Source: Bretschneidera sinensis
Lineage: Eukaryota > Streptophyta > Magnoliopsida > Brassicales > Akaniaceae
Assembly: GCA_023935145.1 (NCBI GenBank)
Contig: CM043699.1
Location: forward strand, 68,612,638-68,676,637
DNA length: 64,000 nt
Direction: 5' to 3'
Shown one piece after another: positions 33,994-45,610 of this stretch (positions are counted from its first letter, which is position 1; every line of letters begins with the position of its first letter). A model generated the notes under the pieces. That model searched no databases. It was not told the DNA's origin and was given only the letters and a program-made list of their open reading frames with translations. The translations under genes and the position numbers were made by a program.

Positions 33994-34760
33994 TGATAAT
34001 GCTCAAACTAACACGCGATTATTGTGTATAGCTGAGATGTCGATCCCACGAGGAAAGCGAACTACAAGAGAAAGTGTAAACCTTAACACTAAATGATAAA
34101 GTTCAAATAAGAAAATCTGAGTTTTACGAATGAAATTAAATAAGAGAGTTGTGAAAAAATGATGAAGAATTCAATAAAGAAATAACAAGGTTCCAGGAAT
34201 CCTTCGTAAGTTCGTTGCCTTATTCTTATCTTGACTCAAATGTTTTATCTCAATTACTAGTTTCACATCCCAAACAAGAAATTGGTAAATATTCAATCAA
34301 ACTACATAAATACCCTAATGTAATTGCCATAAATTAGTCCTTAATTCCAATTCAAACACACAAGATCTATCTTTCAAATTATCAAGAAGTGATAATATAT
34401 TTCAATAATAATACTGCAGTAATGGACAAACCTATAAGATAGATCTACCAAAATCAATTGCATCTAACAAATTTGACATAAAAAAAGCTTAACTAGACTT
34501 ATATTGAGAAAAAGAATGCAATCACCAGATTAAGAAAGTCTAAGAGAAGAAGAACATAAATTGCAGCTGTCACATGAATTCAAATCCTTCTATACAACTG
34601 AATCAAAGATAGAAATAAGAACAACTACACATAGAAACTCATCCTTTCGCCTTGCTGGGAGTTTAGTTGGACATGGAGTTCATCATTGATCACCTTGAAG
34701 AAGAAGAAGATGGAAGCTCTCTTCAAAAACTCTCATCCCCTATTCTTTGAGTCTAAATTC

Positions 34761-34770
34761 CTATATATAG
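34761..34770 (-). promoter_or_regulatory. TATA-like site in D LTR
   Basis: CTATATATAG (palindromic) lies between cassette and U5 on the minus strand. Inferred. Confidence 0.4.
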
Positions 34771-34835
34771 TTGTATGGAGATGGCTTTGTAGATAGAAAA
34801 GTCTCCCTACGGTTTCTGTTTAGGCCGTGTGCTTC

Positions 34836-35059
34836 AACTGCTATCCAGGCCTGGTTTTGCCTGACCTTTGTCTACTAAAACTACCATAACTTTCTCTAGA
34901 AAAATTATATTTACAAGCTATTAAATTCTCCAATAAATAGACATCAGGATCTTTCCAAGCGTAGATGGCCCATCTCTTGGTTCTTCCTGAATCAATACAG
35001 TTTAATCCGCAAAATAACTGATATGTCACGCTGAAATCACGCACAATTTGACCTTTGTA
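34836..35059 (-). repeat. Shared LTR cassette in D: one copy plus the start of a second
   Basis: 'cctgacctttgtctacta' recurs as 'ttgacctttgta' about 187 bp later (34861 and 35048). D therefore had the tandem arrangement seen in G before the deletion at 35059 cut the second copy. Confidence 0.75.
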
Positions 35060-35236
35060 TTTTTTAAGCATTTCTCTCAATAATTCAACACTTTTTTTTC
35101 TTTTTTTATAGCATATAACCATTCACTTCCGTTTTCATTTTTTTACTCTTTTCCATAACGCCTAACCTCCTTTAATGTACTTGGGTTATTGTAGTAATAT
35201 TTTTTTCATATTTCCACCCTTACTCCTCTTAAGTGC
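35060..35236 (-). mobile_element. 3' noncoding piece of element D, left of A
   Basis: T-rich text collinear with 9225-9440 of E (aagcatttctctcaataattca; cttgggttattgtagtaa; ttactcctcttaagtgc). It ends in AGTGC at 35232-35236, the left target duplication of A. It continues at 61304. Confidence 0.8.
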
Positions 35237-36463
35237 TGATGAGAGTCATAAAATGCATCTTAATAGTATTTATTTGTTAGCATTTTAGGGTTGATTTATT
35301 TCGATGCAATTTCAGGTATTTTGGGTTTAAAAGATATGAAAAAGCTAATGTTGCATAAAGGACAAAGATTCTATGCATATCGTAGTGAATGAATGGTTTC
35401 TGAAGGACAAAATGAAGAGAAACCTATTTCTAGGGTTCCATGCTACGACGAGGAAAGGTTCGAGTCGCGGCCACCAGAACTATCAGCTTCTGAGCTAGAG
35501 GTTGGACTCAAGGCTGTGCTCCGCAGCCTCTAGAGCCTCTAAAAAGCCAAGATTCAGGGTGGTGCCACGGCCTGGACTAGGCTGAGCCGCGACGCAAGTG
35601 CAATCCCCTGTTTCTGTTTCACGACTTTATTAGGGCTTTAATGACATTTTTGGACCCGAAAATACCCTTGAAACTTTTGAGGTATTAATAGAACACTTAG
35701 GTTTGATTGAAAAGGAGGCTGGAATCAAGAGTAAACACATTTTTCTCCATTTTAGGTGATCAAGCATGAGCCTAATGTCCAACTAATCTCCAAGCAAGGC
35801 AAAAGGATCAGTTCCTAGGTGTAGTTGTTCTTATTTCTATTCTTGATTCAGTTGTATGGATTCATTGTTAAACATTGTTTATGATTTACTCTTTGATTAA
35901 GTAAGAATGAGATGATTTACTCTTAATCCGGTGATTGCATCTTTCTCCTCCATATAAGTCTAGTCAAGCTCTTCTTATGTCAAGTTGTTGGATGTGATTG
36001 ATTTTGATAGATTTATCTTTTAGGTTTGTCCATTACTGCGGTATTATTATTGAAATATATTGTTGTTTCTTGATAATCTATAAGATAGACCATGTGTGCT
36101 TGATTTGGAATTATAGAGTAATTTGTAGTAATTACATTAGAGTGTTTATGTGCTGTGATTGAATATTTACCAATTGCTTGTTTGGGATGTGAAACTAGCA
36201 ATTGAGATAAAAACAATTGAGTCAAGATTAGAATAGGGCAACGAACTTAGGAAGGATTCCTGGAACCTTGTTATTGCTTTATTGAATCCTTCGTCATATT
36301 TTCATTACTCTCTCATATAGTTTCATTCGTAAAAAAAAGATTTACTCATTTTAATTTCATCATTTCGTGTTAAGGTTTTCACTTTCTCTTGTAATTCAGT
36401 TTTCCTCATGGGATCAACACCTCATCTATACACAATAATCGCGTGTTAGTTTGAGCGTAATCA
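35237..36463 (+). repeat. 5' LTR of element A, 52 bp shorter than its partner
   Basis: TGATGAGAGTCAT ... TTGAGCGTAATCA, 1227 bp. It lacks a segment present at about 60081-60132 of the 3' LTR, between 'gggttga' and 'tttatttcgatg'. Otherwise the two are very similar. The minus frame at 36013-36225 is LTR sequence, not a gene. Confidence 0.92.
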
Positions 36464-36468
36464 AATTT

Positions 36469-36485
36469 TGGTGCCGTTGCCGGGG
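36469..36485 (+). promoter_or_regulatory. Primer-binding site of element A (tRNA-Asp)
   Basis: tggtgccgttgccgggg, complementary to the tRNA-Asp 3' end with one mismatch, five bases after the LTR. Confidence 0.88.
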
Positions 36486-36610
36486 AAACGCGCTTAATTA
36501 TAAGGAAGATTGTCAACTTTGAGACAAGACGGTGATATTGTTCTTTGCTCTCTGTTTTGATTTTCTAATTTTTTCTGTTTTATTCATTTGCCCTCTAATT
36601 CCTTTGGTGT

Positions 36611-36879
36611 ATGCTTAGACTGAGAGATTCGCGAGGTAGATTCATTAAAAGACCCAAAATAGAGTTACCCCATCCTTCCACGTCCGTTAGTGAAACCTCC
36701 CCTAGATCAAACCATAGTGCACACCCAAACGAGAATTTAGAGGATTTTGTTAACATGGCCGACAATAACAATGAGAATGTTGCTAAAACACTTAAGGACT
36801 ACTGGCATCTTAGCCGAACGGCCACACCAACTTGTATCATGTTCCCCCCTAATGAACAAAAACCTGAGTTTAAGTCAGG
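36611..36879 (+). pseudogene. gag N-terminus of element A, up to the B insertion
   Basis: ATG 36611 gives MLRLRDSRGRFIKRPK, then MADNNNENVAKTLKDYWHLS and CIMFPPNEQKPEFKSG, where B interrupts. The frame continues at 51297 with MILLLPTFHGF. Joining 36879 to 51297 restores an uninterrupted codon at the border and matches B's own uninterrupted gag (FKTGMIQLLP). This confirms the TCAGG/TCGGG duplication. Confidence 0.85.
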
Positions 36880-37768
36880 TGATTACGCCTAAAGTATAAC
36901 ATGGTAGTTATAGCACAGCTTTGGGGTGTCAATTCCACAGGAAGACAAGCGATCTACAAGAGAAAGTGCAAACCTTAAAACGAACAATAAAAGTTAAACA
37001 AAAGAATTTGAGTTTTGATATTGAAGTAATGTGAAGTAGTGTAAATATAATGGATAAATAACAAGGGTCCAGGAATCCTCCCTAGGTTCGTTGCCTTATT
37101 CAAATCTCAATTTAGTTGTTTTTATCTCGATTGCAAGTTTCACATCCCAAACAAGCAATCAACAAATATTCAATTAAGCACATATATAAACCCTAATGTA
37201 ATTAATATGAATTACTCTTTACTTTCGAGTTAAGCACACGTGACCTATCCTATAGATTTATCAAGAAATGAAAATATTGTAGTAATGGACAAACCTAAAA
37301 GATAAATCTACCGGACTCAATCATACCCAAACAACATCACATAAGAAAAGCATGACTAGACTTATATGGAGAAGAAAGATACAATCACCGGATTAAGAGA
37401 AAAATCTTCTAATTAAATTAAAGAGTAACTCATACAATGTTTTGCTAATAAATCCAAACTACAACTAAATCAATAATGGAAAATAAGAACAACTACACCT
37501 AGGGATTCATCCCTTTACCTTGCTTGGAGATTAGTTGGCCATAGGGCTCATGCTTGATGGAGTTTTCCCCGACCTCCAGCCTCCAATGAATGTCCTCCTC
37601 TCAAACCTTAAGTGATTTATTTATAATACAAAAGGTCCAAGTGTGTTTTTAGGGTTTAAACAATCATTAAAGTCCTAATTAGGTCATAACTCGGAGAAGG
37701 GGATCGTGTGCGCGCCGCGGCTCTCATTTATGTGCGCCGTAGCCCTGCCTGATCCTTGGTTGGGTGTG

Positions 37769-37915
37769 CTTCTGGGCACCTAGGCTCTCTCTTCTAGGTG
37801 CTTAGGCTTCCTCTAATGGTGGAGTCTGGAGCTTCTGGGCACCTAGGCTCTCTCTTTTGGGCGCCTAGGCTTCCTCTGATGTTGGAGTCTGGAGCTTCTG
37901 GGCGCCCAGGCTTCC
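37769..37915 (-). repeat. 63-bp tandem repeat in B 3' LTR, 2.3 units
   Basis: Units start at 37769, 37832 and 37895, each beginning CTTCTGGGC. Each unit also contains two versions of a 'gggcacctaggct' sub-repeat. The partner LTR has units at 44058 and 44121 only. Confidence 0.9.
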
Positions 37916-38483
37916 TTGCCCATAAACCCTTTATCTTGTCCTTTTGGAAGCACTCCTTCACTCTAATACACATGGAATCTTTGAACTTTAAGCAATGATA
38001 GCTTTTCTATCTCTTGTAAACTCAATGTACCTGAAAATGCGCTGAAATAGATCAATGATCCAAGAATGACACTTTAGAGTTGTTAACGTATAAAAATGCA
38101 ATTAAAACCTATATCAACCCTAAAATGCTAACAATTAAGTACTGTTAAGGTGTTGATGAAAGTCATAAAATTCATCTTAACAGTACTTAATTGTTATCAT
38201 TTTAGGGTTGATCTAGGTTTTAATTGCACTTTTATACATTAACAACTCTAAAGTATCATTCTTGGATCATTGATCTATTTCGGTGCATTTTCAGGTACTT
38301 TAAGCTCAAAAGAGGAGGAAAAGTTATCATTGCTTGAAGCACAAAGACTCAAGGCATACTGGAGTGAAGAAATGCTTCCGAAAGGACAAGATGGAGGGCT
38401 TAAAAGAGCAACAACTGCTGCCCGCACTGGAAAGGAGTTTCACTAAATTGCCAGAATTGCCCGTATAGATCAATCATCTTTGC

Positions 38484-38668
38484 AAATTAAACTGTATTGA
38501 TACAAGAATAATCATGAGATGAACCATATATGCTTAAAAAGATCCGGAAGTCTATTTTCTGAAGAATTTTACATTTCATAAAAATGATTTTTCTAAAGAA
38601 AGTTATGGCAGTTTAAGTAGACAAAGGTCAGGCTGTGCGGGATTTCAGTGTGAAGGGCATGTGAAGGC
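38484..38668 (+). repeat. Shared LTR cassette, copy in the nested solo LTR
   Basis: 'gaaccatatatgctt', 'tctaaagaaagttatggc' and 'gtagacaaaggtcaggctg' in order, sense to the LTR. It is followed by the doublet 'tcccacatcccacatc', which recurs in the G LTR in the same relative place. Confidence 0.8.
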
Positions 38669-38758
38669 CTAAATCCCACATCCCACATCGGTTAGAAACA
38701 CATTTATATATCCCACATCCCACATCAGATTGGAAACAAATTGCACTCATGGTATTTT

Positions 38759-38770
38759 CCTATATAAGAC
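38759..38770 (+). promoter_or_regulatory. TATA box of the nested solo LTR
   Basis: CCTATATAAGAC lies just after the 'cccacatc' doublet. The G LTR has CCCTATAAAAGCC in the same relation. Inferred core promoter. Confidence 0.55.
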
Positions 38771-39694
38771 CCACTCCACTTCAGCTTTAAGGACGATCGG
38801 AGAATCTGAGATCATCTTAGATCATCAGAAAGTGAATCCAGAGGGCCTTTATGAGCAATCCAGAGGGCCCGTAGGAGGAATCTGAAGTACTTTTGGAGGG
38901 CAAGCTAAGGAATCACCGAAGCTTTCACTACCAAGGGGGAGATGATCATTGAGAGGCCGAAGACAACTCGAGGACGCATGAGCCCCATGGCCGGCTAGTC
39001 TCCAAACAAGGCGAAGGGATGAATCCTTAGGTGTAGTTGTTCTTATTTTCCTTTATTTGATTCAGTTATAGTTTGGTATTATTTTCATTAAACATTGTTA
39101 TGTTTTATTCTTTAATTTAATTAGTAGATTTCTTATTAGTCCGGTGATTGCATGCTTCTTTTCCATATAAGTCTAGTCATGCTCTTCTTATGTGTATTTG
39201 TTTGGGTGTGATTGAGTCTGGTAGATCTCTTTTATAGATTTATCTATTTTTGCAGTATTATCATTTAGATATATCATCTTCTTTTGATAATTTATAAGTT
39301 AGGTCATGTGTGCTTGAAAGTAAAGAATAATTCATATCAATTACATTAGGGTTTATACATGCGCTTTAATTGAATATTTGTCGATTGCCTGTTTGGGATG
39401 TGAAACTTGCAATCGAGATAAAAACAACTGAATCAAGTTAGGATTAGGGCAACAAACCTAGGGAGGATTTTTGGAACCTTGTTGTTTCTTTATTATATTA
39501 TCCATTAATTATTTACACAATTTTCACACAATCAACAATTCAGATTTTGTCACTTTAACTTTTATCATTTGTGTTGAGGTTTACACCTTCTTTTGTAATT
39601 AGTTTGTTTCCCTATGGAATCGACACCCCAAAGCTGCACTACAATACCGCGTTATGTTTTGGGTGTAATCAGGTGCATTTTATGACTCTCATCA

Positions 39695-41280
39695 GAACCC
39701 TTAACTAGCTTATTGCTAGTCCCTAACAATTCAAGCGAAAACAAGAGATGAATTCTATGATAGGAATCAAAACAAAGTAAAGCAATGCTAGTGTTAAACC
39801 AGGAGTAATTCACCTTTTGTCTCAAAAATCATACATAACACACAGCTCATAGAATCATTAAATATCACCCAGGTCCAAAAGTAATCCAAACATCAATCTT
39901 AAAATTGTCATCGACTCTTAACATCCATCTTACCACAATCCATTAATCCGAACATCCAAATGATTTTATACGTAACATTCATGAATACAAGTCTTGGCCT
40001 CTAAAAACATAATAAATTGTGTGACATCAATCACAAATCAAACTCTATAGGCTTACTTTTCAAACCACTCTCCACTATTGTAGAAAAATCACACTACATT
40101 GGATCAATAGGTCTTTAATAAGCTTGTAACGTTAGGCTAAGGTAAAGGTTAAGAAAGAACGGGAAGGATTTACAAATAAAAGAACTCAATCTCTTAGCTT
40201 TAAACACAACCACTTTTAAGCACTAGATAACCTTACTTCAACACTCAACTCTTTCAACCATTTTTTTTATAAGAGTATATCTTCGATAAGTCACCACTTT
40301 TCTTTTCTTTTCTTCTTTCTTTGCCATACTTCACTTCTCTTTTTCTTCTTTTTTTTTTCTCTTCCATAACCCCCAACTTATCTCTTTTAATGTACTTGGG
40401 TTATGGTAGTAACATTTTTTTTTTCATATTTCCATCCTTACTCCTTTCAAGTACTTCTCAACAAATGTGTATAACTAAGTTCTTTTAAAAGAAAGGTAAA
40501 GATAAAATATTTTTAGGCTCATAAGGGTAAGTAAATGGGTTATCAAAAGAAACAAGGCTCAAATTCTTTTTCAAGAAAAAGGCTCAAACAGGTGACTAGG
40601 GATAAATATAGCAATGGTAAGTTTGAAAGGCTCAAACGGTTCAAAAATGACCTATATCATATCCTAAATAATGTGCATTCTAGGAATTCACCTCAAGTGA
40701 TTATCAAATAAGTTCTAGAGCTTGTCGAGACCGCAAAAGTATTCATAAAGCAATCACACATAAAACTTCTCTAGATACTTTAGACTAATCATACAATCCT
40801 ACTGCAAACTAGAGTCTCAAACCAAATAAAGATTGACACTTAAATTATTCTCAAACTGAAGCAAGATTTAACTTCTTCTAAATGCTATATGCTATCTCAA
40901 TTAGGCTCATATCATTGACGTGTGAATTAATTCTACGGCTTAACACAAAGCATGCTAAAAACAAACAAAAAGGGAGAATGAGACCAAGCAGTTCAATGAA
41001 AGGAAGAAATACGTTTCCTCCACCCCCAACTTAAAAATTGCATTGACCTCAATGTAAAAGAAAGAGTAAAGGAAATTCCTTTTCTAACCAAAAGTGCACA
41101 GAAGCTGAAAATTGTGCTCCACCATTTGAATTGCTTCGTATATTTTTCCCTGAAAAAGAAATACGAAGTTAATACTGGAAAACAACTAAATACTAATAAT
41201 AAACAAGAAAAAGAAATATTAAAACAATAAAAGGATATGTTGTGGGGTGCCTCTCATGAGCGCTAAGTTTCATATCTTCA
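39695..41280 (-). mobile_element. 3' noncoding region of element B
   Basis: Collinear in reverse with the A and E 3' regions. It starts beside the LTR with 'cttaactagcttattgctag' and carries the conserved block at 41011-41056 (ACATTGAGG-type start, GGGGGTGGAGGAAAC-type end, on the minus strand). It contains T runs and no genes. Confidence 0.8.
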
Positions 41281-41291
41281 GCCAAACACTC

Positions 41292-42976
41292 TCATTCCCT
41301 CATAGAAAAACATGAGCTGAATGCACTAGCAACTGCTTCATTACCAAATTTTGTGCTTGCATACTTTAAAGAAGCCTCAAGGATGTTATCCGTAACATCT
41401 GCAGATTCTATTTTGATATTTGCTCTTGTGAAACCATGGGTAAGAGTGGACTCTAATGGATTAAGGTGATGGATCTTTTCCATGAGTGAGTCAATCATGT
41501 ATACCTGGTGGCTCTCGTCATTATCTTCTGATTTGTTCATTGTCGGGATGTGTAATGACTTACCACTTAGTGTCACAATGGCATTCACATCATTCAAAAT
41601 CTTTTGTGCCATGTGTTGATCATGGAGTGTGGACTGAGCTTGAGAAGGGAACTTACCTCGCTCATTCACACTCAAGGAGCTCATCAGTTTGGACACTTGA
41701 CTCTTTATATCCTTATGTTCTTCAACAACCTGCATAATCAAAGATTCAATTCTTTCATTAGTCTTACCCTGTGACTCAATAAAAGCATGCAAAGTTTCTT
41801 CTAAAGGACTCCTAAAGGGTGCAGGTGCATAATATGGTGCAGGATATGATCTAAGGGGTTGTGTAGGCGGCTGGTTTTCAGATTTCTAGCTAAGATTGGG
41901 GTGATTCCGCCACTCTGGATTATAAGTATTAGAGAAAGGTGAAAAATAATTTTTGTACATACCTAAGGCATTACATTGTTCCTCATACACCCCTCTCATC
42001 TTTGCAAATGTTGGACATTCTTGGGTGAGATGATCTACCCCGCCACACACAAAACATGGTTCAAAAGACCTTGCATGATTAGCTACGTGTGTTGGTTGTA
42101 AGCTTTTAGTCTTTAACACATCTAATTCCTTAGTGAGCATTTCAACCTTAGCTTTGAGGTTGTCCTCTTCCCTAAGATGGTAAATTCCGCCACCATTTGG
42201 GTTTCCTACAGGTCATGACCTGTTTGTGCTTTCAGTAGCACTAGGTCCTGTCCAAGGAATTCTATAGCCTCATTAGGATCTTTTTGTAAAAACTCACCAT
42301 TACCCATCATCTCTACAAATTGGCGTTCTCTATATGTAAGTCCCTTATAAAAATAGCTCACTAAGCGCCAATTCTCGTACCCATGGTGAGGGCACATACT
42401 TAACAACTCCTTAAATCTCTCTCAAGACTGATATAAAGTCTCACTGTCCTTTTGTGAAAAGGTGGAGATTTGCCTTTTTAAAGCATTGGTCTTATATTGG
42501 GGAAAATATTTATTGAAGAAGACCTGAGTCAGCTCAGCCCACGACCTAATAGATCGTGGTCACAGTGAGTATAGGCAACTCTTAGCTCTATCCTTCAAAG
42601 TGAAAGGAAAGAACTTTAGTCTCACGATATCATCATGTGCGTCTTGACTATGAAAGGTCGCAACTATTTCCTCAAACTCTCTAATGCGCACATATGAGTT
42701 TTCATTTTTCAAGCCATGGAACATAGGGAGTAACTGTATCATCCCTGTTTTAAAATCTAATTGGCGAGTATTGGCTGAAAACATGACGCATGATGGTGTG
42801 GCTATGCGTGTAAGGTGGAGGTAATCCTGAAGGGTCCTAAGGGGTTGATATTCATGTTCACTCATTTCTTCGGGACTAGATAGATTGTCAAATAAAGGAT
42901 TTAGAAAAGAATTTAATTCTGACTCTAACACAGGCCTACAAGAAAATCTACCCAAAGCATCTCTATTTACGTGCAT
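41292..42976 (-). pseudogene. gag of element B, fused to a remnant of the pre-RT linker
   Basis: Minus frames at 42560-42976 (MHVNRDALGRFSCRP, FKTGMIQLLPMFHGL, REFEEIVATF, FFPFTLKDRAKSCL), 42206-42406 (HHGYENW, YFYKGLTYRERQFVEMM), 41886-42140 (CFVCGGVDHLTQEC, an intact CX2CX4HX4C knuckle) and 41292-41792 (GKFPSQAQ, then VYMIDSL). The last phrase matches the linker after protease in A/E (YMIDEL), so protease and nearly all of pol are deleted between gag C-terminus and linker. Stops lie near 42545 and 42410. Gag forms the particle; this copy is broken but its knuckle residues survive. Confidence 0.82.
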
Positions 42977-43156
42977 GCAAGGTAAAATAATGAAAAAAAA
43001 AATACTATAAAAAGAAAGAAGGAAAAAAAATAATGCAGCAAGCTAAAAGAAAGAATGAAATTACCGCCTTTACGAACTACTAAAAAGAAAAACTATCTAT
43101 AATTATTTTACCATCTTGTCTCAAAGTTAACAATCTTCCTTGAATTAAGTGCGTCT

Positions 43157-43173
43157 CCCCGGCAATGGCGCCA
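43157..43173 (-). promoter_or_regulatory. Primer-binding site of element B (tRNA-Asp)
   Basis: ccccggcaatggcgcca on the + strand is the tRNA-Asp 3' end with one change, five bases from the LTR at 43179. Confidence 0.88.
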
Positions 43174-43905
43174 AAATTTGATTACGCCCAAAGTATAACC
43201 CGGTAGTTGTAGCACAGCTTTGGGGTGCCGATTCCACAAGGAGACAAGCGATCTACAAGAGAAAGTGCAAACCTTAAAACGAATGATAAAAGTTAAATGA
43301 GAGAATTTGAGTTTTGTTATTGAAGTAATGTGAAGTAATGTAAATATAATGGATAAATAACAAGGGTCCGGGAATCCTCCCTAGGTTCGTTGCCTTATTC
43401 CAATCTCAATTCAGTTGTTTTTATCTCGATTGCAAGTTTCACATCCCAAACAAGCAATCGACAAATATTCAATTAAGCACATATATAAACCCTAATGTAA
43501 TTGATATGAATCACTCTTTACTTTCGAGTTAAGCACACATGACCTATCCTATAGATTTATCAAGAAACAACAATATATCTTTACTGACAATATTGCAGTA
43601 ATGGAAAAACCTAAAAGATAAATCAACCGAAAAGAAAAGCATAACTAGACTTATATGGAGAAGAAAGATACAATCACCGGATTAAGAGAAAAATCTTCTA
43701 ATTAAATTAAAGAGTAACTCATACAATGTTTTGATAATAAATCCAAACTACAACTGAATCGATAATGGAAAATAAGAACAACTACACCTAGGGATTCATC
43801 CCTTTGCCTTGCTTGGAGATTAGTTGGCCATGGGACTCACGCTTGATGGAGTTTTCCCCGGCCTCCAGCCTCCAATGAATGTCCTCCTCCCAAACCCTAA
43901 GTGAT

Positions 43906-43914
43906 CTATTTATA
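43906..43914 (-). promoter_or_regulatory. TATA box of B 5' LTR
   Basis: TATAAATAG on the minus strand. The same word is in the B 3' LTR near 37617. Inferred. Confidence 0.5.
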
Positions 43915-44057
43915 ATACAAAAGGTCTAAGGGTGTTTTTAGGGTTTAAACAATCATTAAAGTCCTAATTAGGTCATAACTCGGAGAAGGGGATCGTGTGC
44001 GCGCCACGGCTCTTACTTATGTGGGCCACGGCCCTGCTTGATCCTTGGTTAGGTGTG

Positions 44058-44141
44058 CTTCTGGGTGCCTAGGCTCTCTCTTCTGGGCACCTAGGCTTCC
44101 TCTGATGGTGGAGTCTGGAGCTTCTGGGCGCCTAGGCTTCC
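44058..44141 (-). repeat. 63-bp repeat in B 5' LTR, 1.3 units
   Basis: One full unit (44058-44120) and a partial one from 44121. It is one unit fewer than the 3' LTR of the same element. Confidence 0.88.
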
Positions 44142-44324
44142 TTGCCCATAAACCCTTCATCTTGTCCTTTTGGAAGCACTCCTTCACTCCGATACGCATG
44201 GAATCTTCGAGCTTTAAGAAATGATAGCTTTTCCATCTCTTGTAAACTCAAAGTACCTGAAAATGCACCGAAATAGATTAATGATTCAAGAATGACACTT
44301 TAGAGTTGTTAACGTATAAAACTG

Positions 44325-45610
44325 TGTTGGACGATTATTTACTTAAATAAATATGCAAATAACCGTTCTAGTTTTACTTGCAAATGCATAAGGTCTGTGG
44401 TAGCATAGTGTGCAAGTGCAAGATCACTTCCACAGGGATTGGTGAATTTCGTTTTAGAATTAGTTTCTTCAAGTTAAAAAGAGAAATAGTAATTTGATTG
44501 TGAGTAAATAACAATAATGAGATCATATGGCCATGATATCCACCACTAATTATGTTTTCCCACTAACTAAGGTTTCAGTGCTCTAGCCTTATCATGAATA
44601 TCTAATGGTTGCCAACCTAAGGGCTTGGCCTACACCTTAGGCTATTGATCTCCCTATGTAACGAGTTAGGTATGGCGTATACTTTAACTATTTTCTCTCT
44701 TAAGGGATTCAGCATGGGTGTATATTGAGTTCTTCCTTAAGAAAGCATGAGGGCTGTGGAGATCGACAACCACACGGGACCTAGGGCTAGGTCCGCTCCC
44801 GGTTTCTCATGTTAATTAACCCGGGAATCCGGTGTGGATATCCCTTGTTACTAATGTCGAACCCAGGACTCGGTCATCCAAATTGATTCGACTAACCTAT
44901 CCATACCACATGCATACGTTGATCAGGCACATACATATGAGGAATGTAAATACAAACAGGTATTAATTAAGTTAAATATTCTGATAAGGTTATAGCAAAG
45001 ATATCAATGAATGAATATGTGGTAAAGTATAACTAGGTCTTCAATCGAGCCCTATAGGAGTTTAGTTACACATACTAAGTAAAGTAAACATGCTAGACAT
45101 AATTAAATAAAAACTGAAAACTAAAACAGAAGAAAACTTAGGAGACGAGTCGTCAATTCCTCTCCTAAGCTCTCTACTTCGAATCTAGAACAAAAGGTGT
45201 GTGTTATGTGTTTTTACAGGGCTATTTATAGGGTCTTCATGGTGTTTCGAAACCCTAATTCCTTTTTGGAGTCGGAAGACTTCTTTCCAATTCTGGCTCT
45301 GCCACCTCTGGAGTGATTGCACTCGAGCGTATACGGTATGCACTCGAGCGCATGTGTGCACTCGAGCCTTCTTCAAGTGTGCTTGTGCTCTTGTGCGCTT
45401 GATCTCAAGGGAGGTGTGCTCGAGCGCACCTTGCTAGATGGTGGAACTTGACTTTTGCTTCTAAAAGCTCCAAATTATTACCTTTTTGTCCAAGTCCTAT
45501 GAAAAACATATAAAACACGAAAATGAAGTAAAATCCATAGAAATAGATAAATAAGTTACTCAACAACTGTAAATTAAAGGGCTTAAATATGACTATTTAA
45601 GCACTTATCA
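44325..45610 (-). repeat. 3' LTR of element C
   Basis: 1286 bp, collinear with 49942-51227 with scattered differences. It holds several CTCGAGCGYA words (about 45323-45425) and a TATA box at 45221-45231. Confidence 0.92.
45221..45231 (-). promoter_or_regulatory. TATA box of C 3' LTR
   Basis: CTATAAATAGC on the minus strand, immediately downstream of the CTCGAGCGCA cluster in LTR sense. Inferred. Confidence 0.5.

Larger units (their letters stand above)
33994..35059 (-). repeat. 3' LTR remnant of element D, U3 start deleted
   Basis: It starts TGATAATGCTCAAAC on the + strand (U5 end) and follows the A/E LTR up to about 34540. It then diverges and carries the shared cassette. At about 35059 it runs straight into internal 3' noncoding sequence, so the first part of the LTR and the adjoining internal end are deleted. 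A TATA-like CTATATATAG is at 34761-34770. Confidence 0.75.
38154..39671 (+). repeat. Solo LTR (B-like ends) inserted head-to-head in B 3' LTR
   Basis: TGATGAAAGTCAT ... GGGTGTAATCA on the + strand, 1518 bp, with 5-bp duplications GGTGT/GGTGC. Its ends and U5 match the B LTR in inverted orientation, so 38040-38146 and 38183-38300 form a close inverted repeat. Its U3 differs: it has the 184-bp cassette (38484-38668), a 'cccacatcccacatcgg' doublet (38683-38740) and a TATA box at 38759. No internal sequence follows, so it is solo. Confidence 0.88.
36880..39694 (-). repeat. 3' LTR of element B, interrupted by a solo LTR
   Basis: LTR text at 36880-38153 and 39672-39694. The interruption 38154-39671 is flanked by GGTGT and GGTGC. 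U3 carries 2.3 copies of a 63-bp repeat (37769-37915), while the 5' LTR has 1.3. A GC block GCGCGCCGCGGCTC lies near 37708. Confidence 0.88.
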
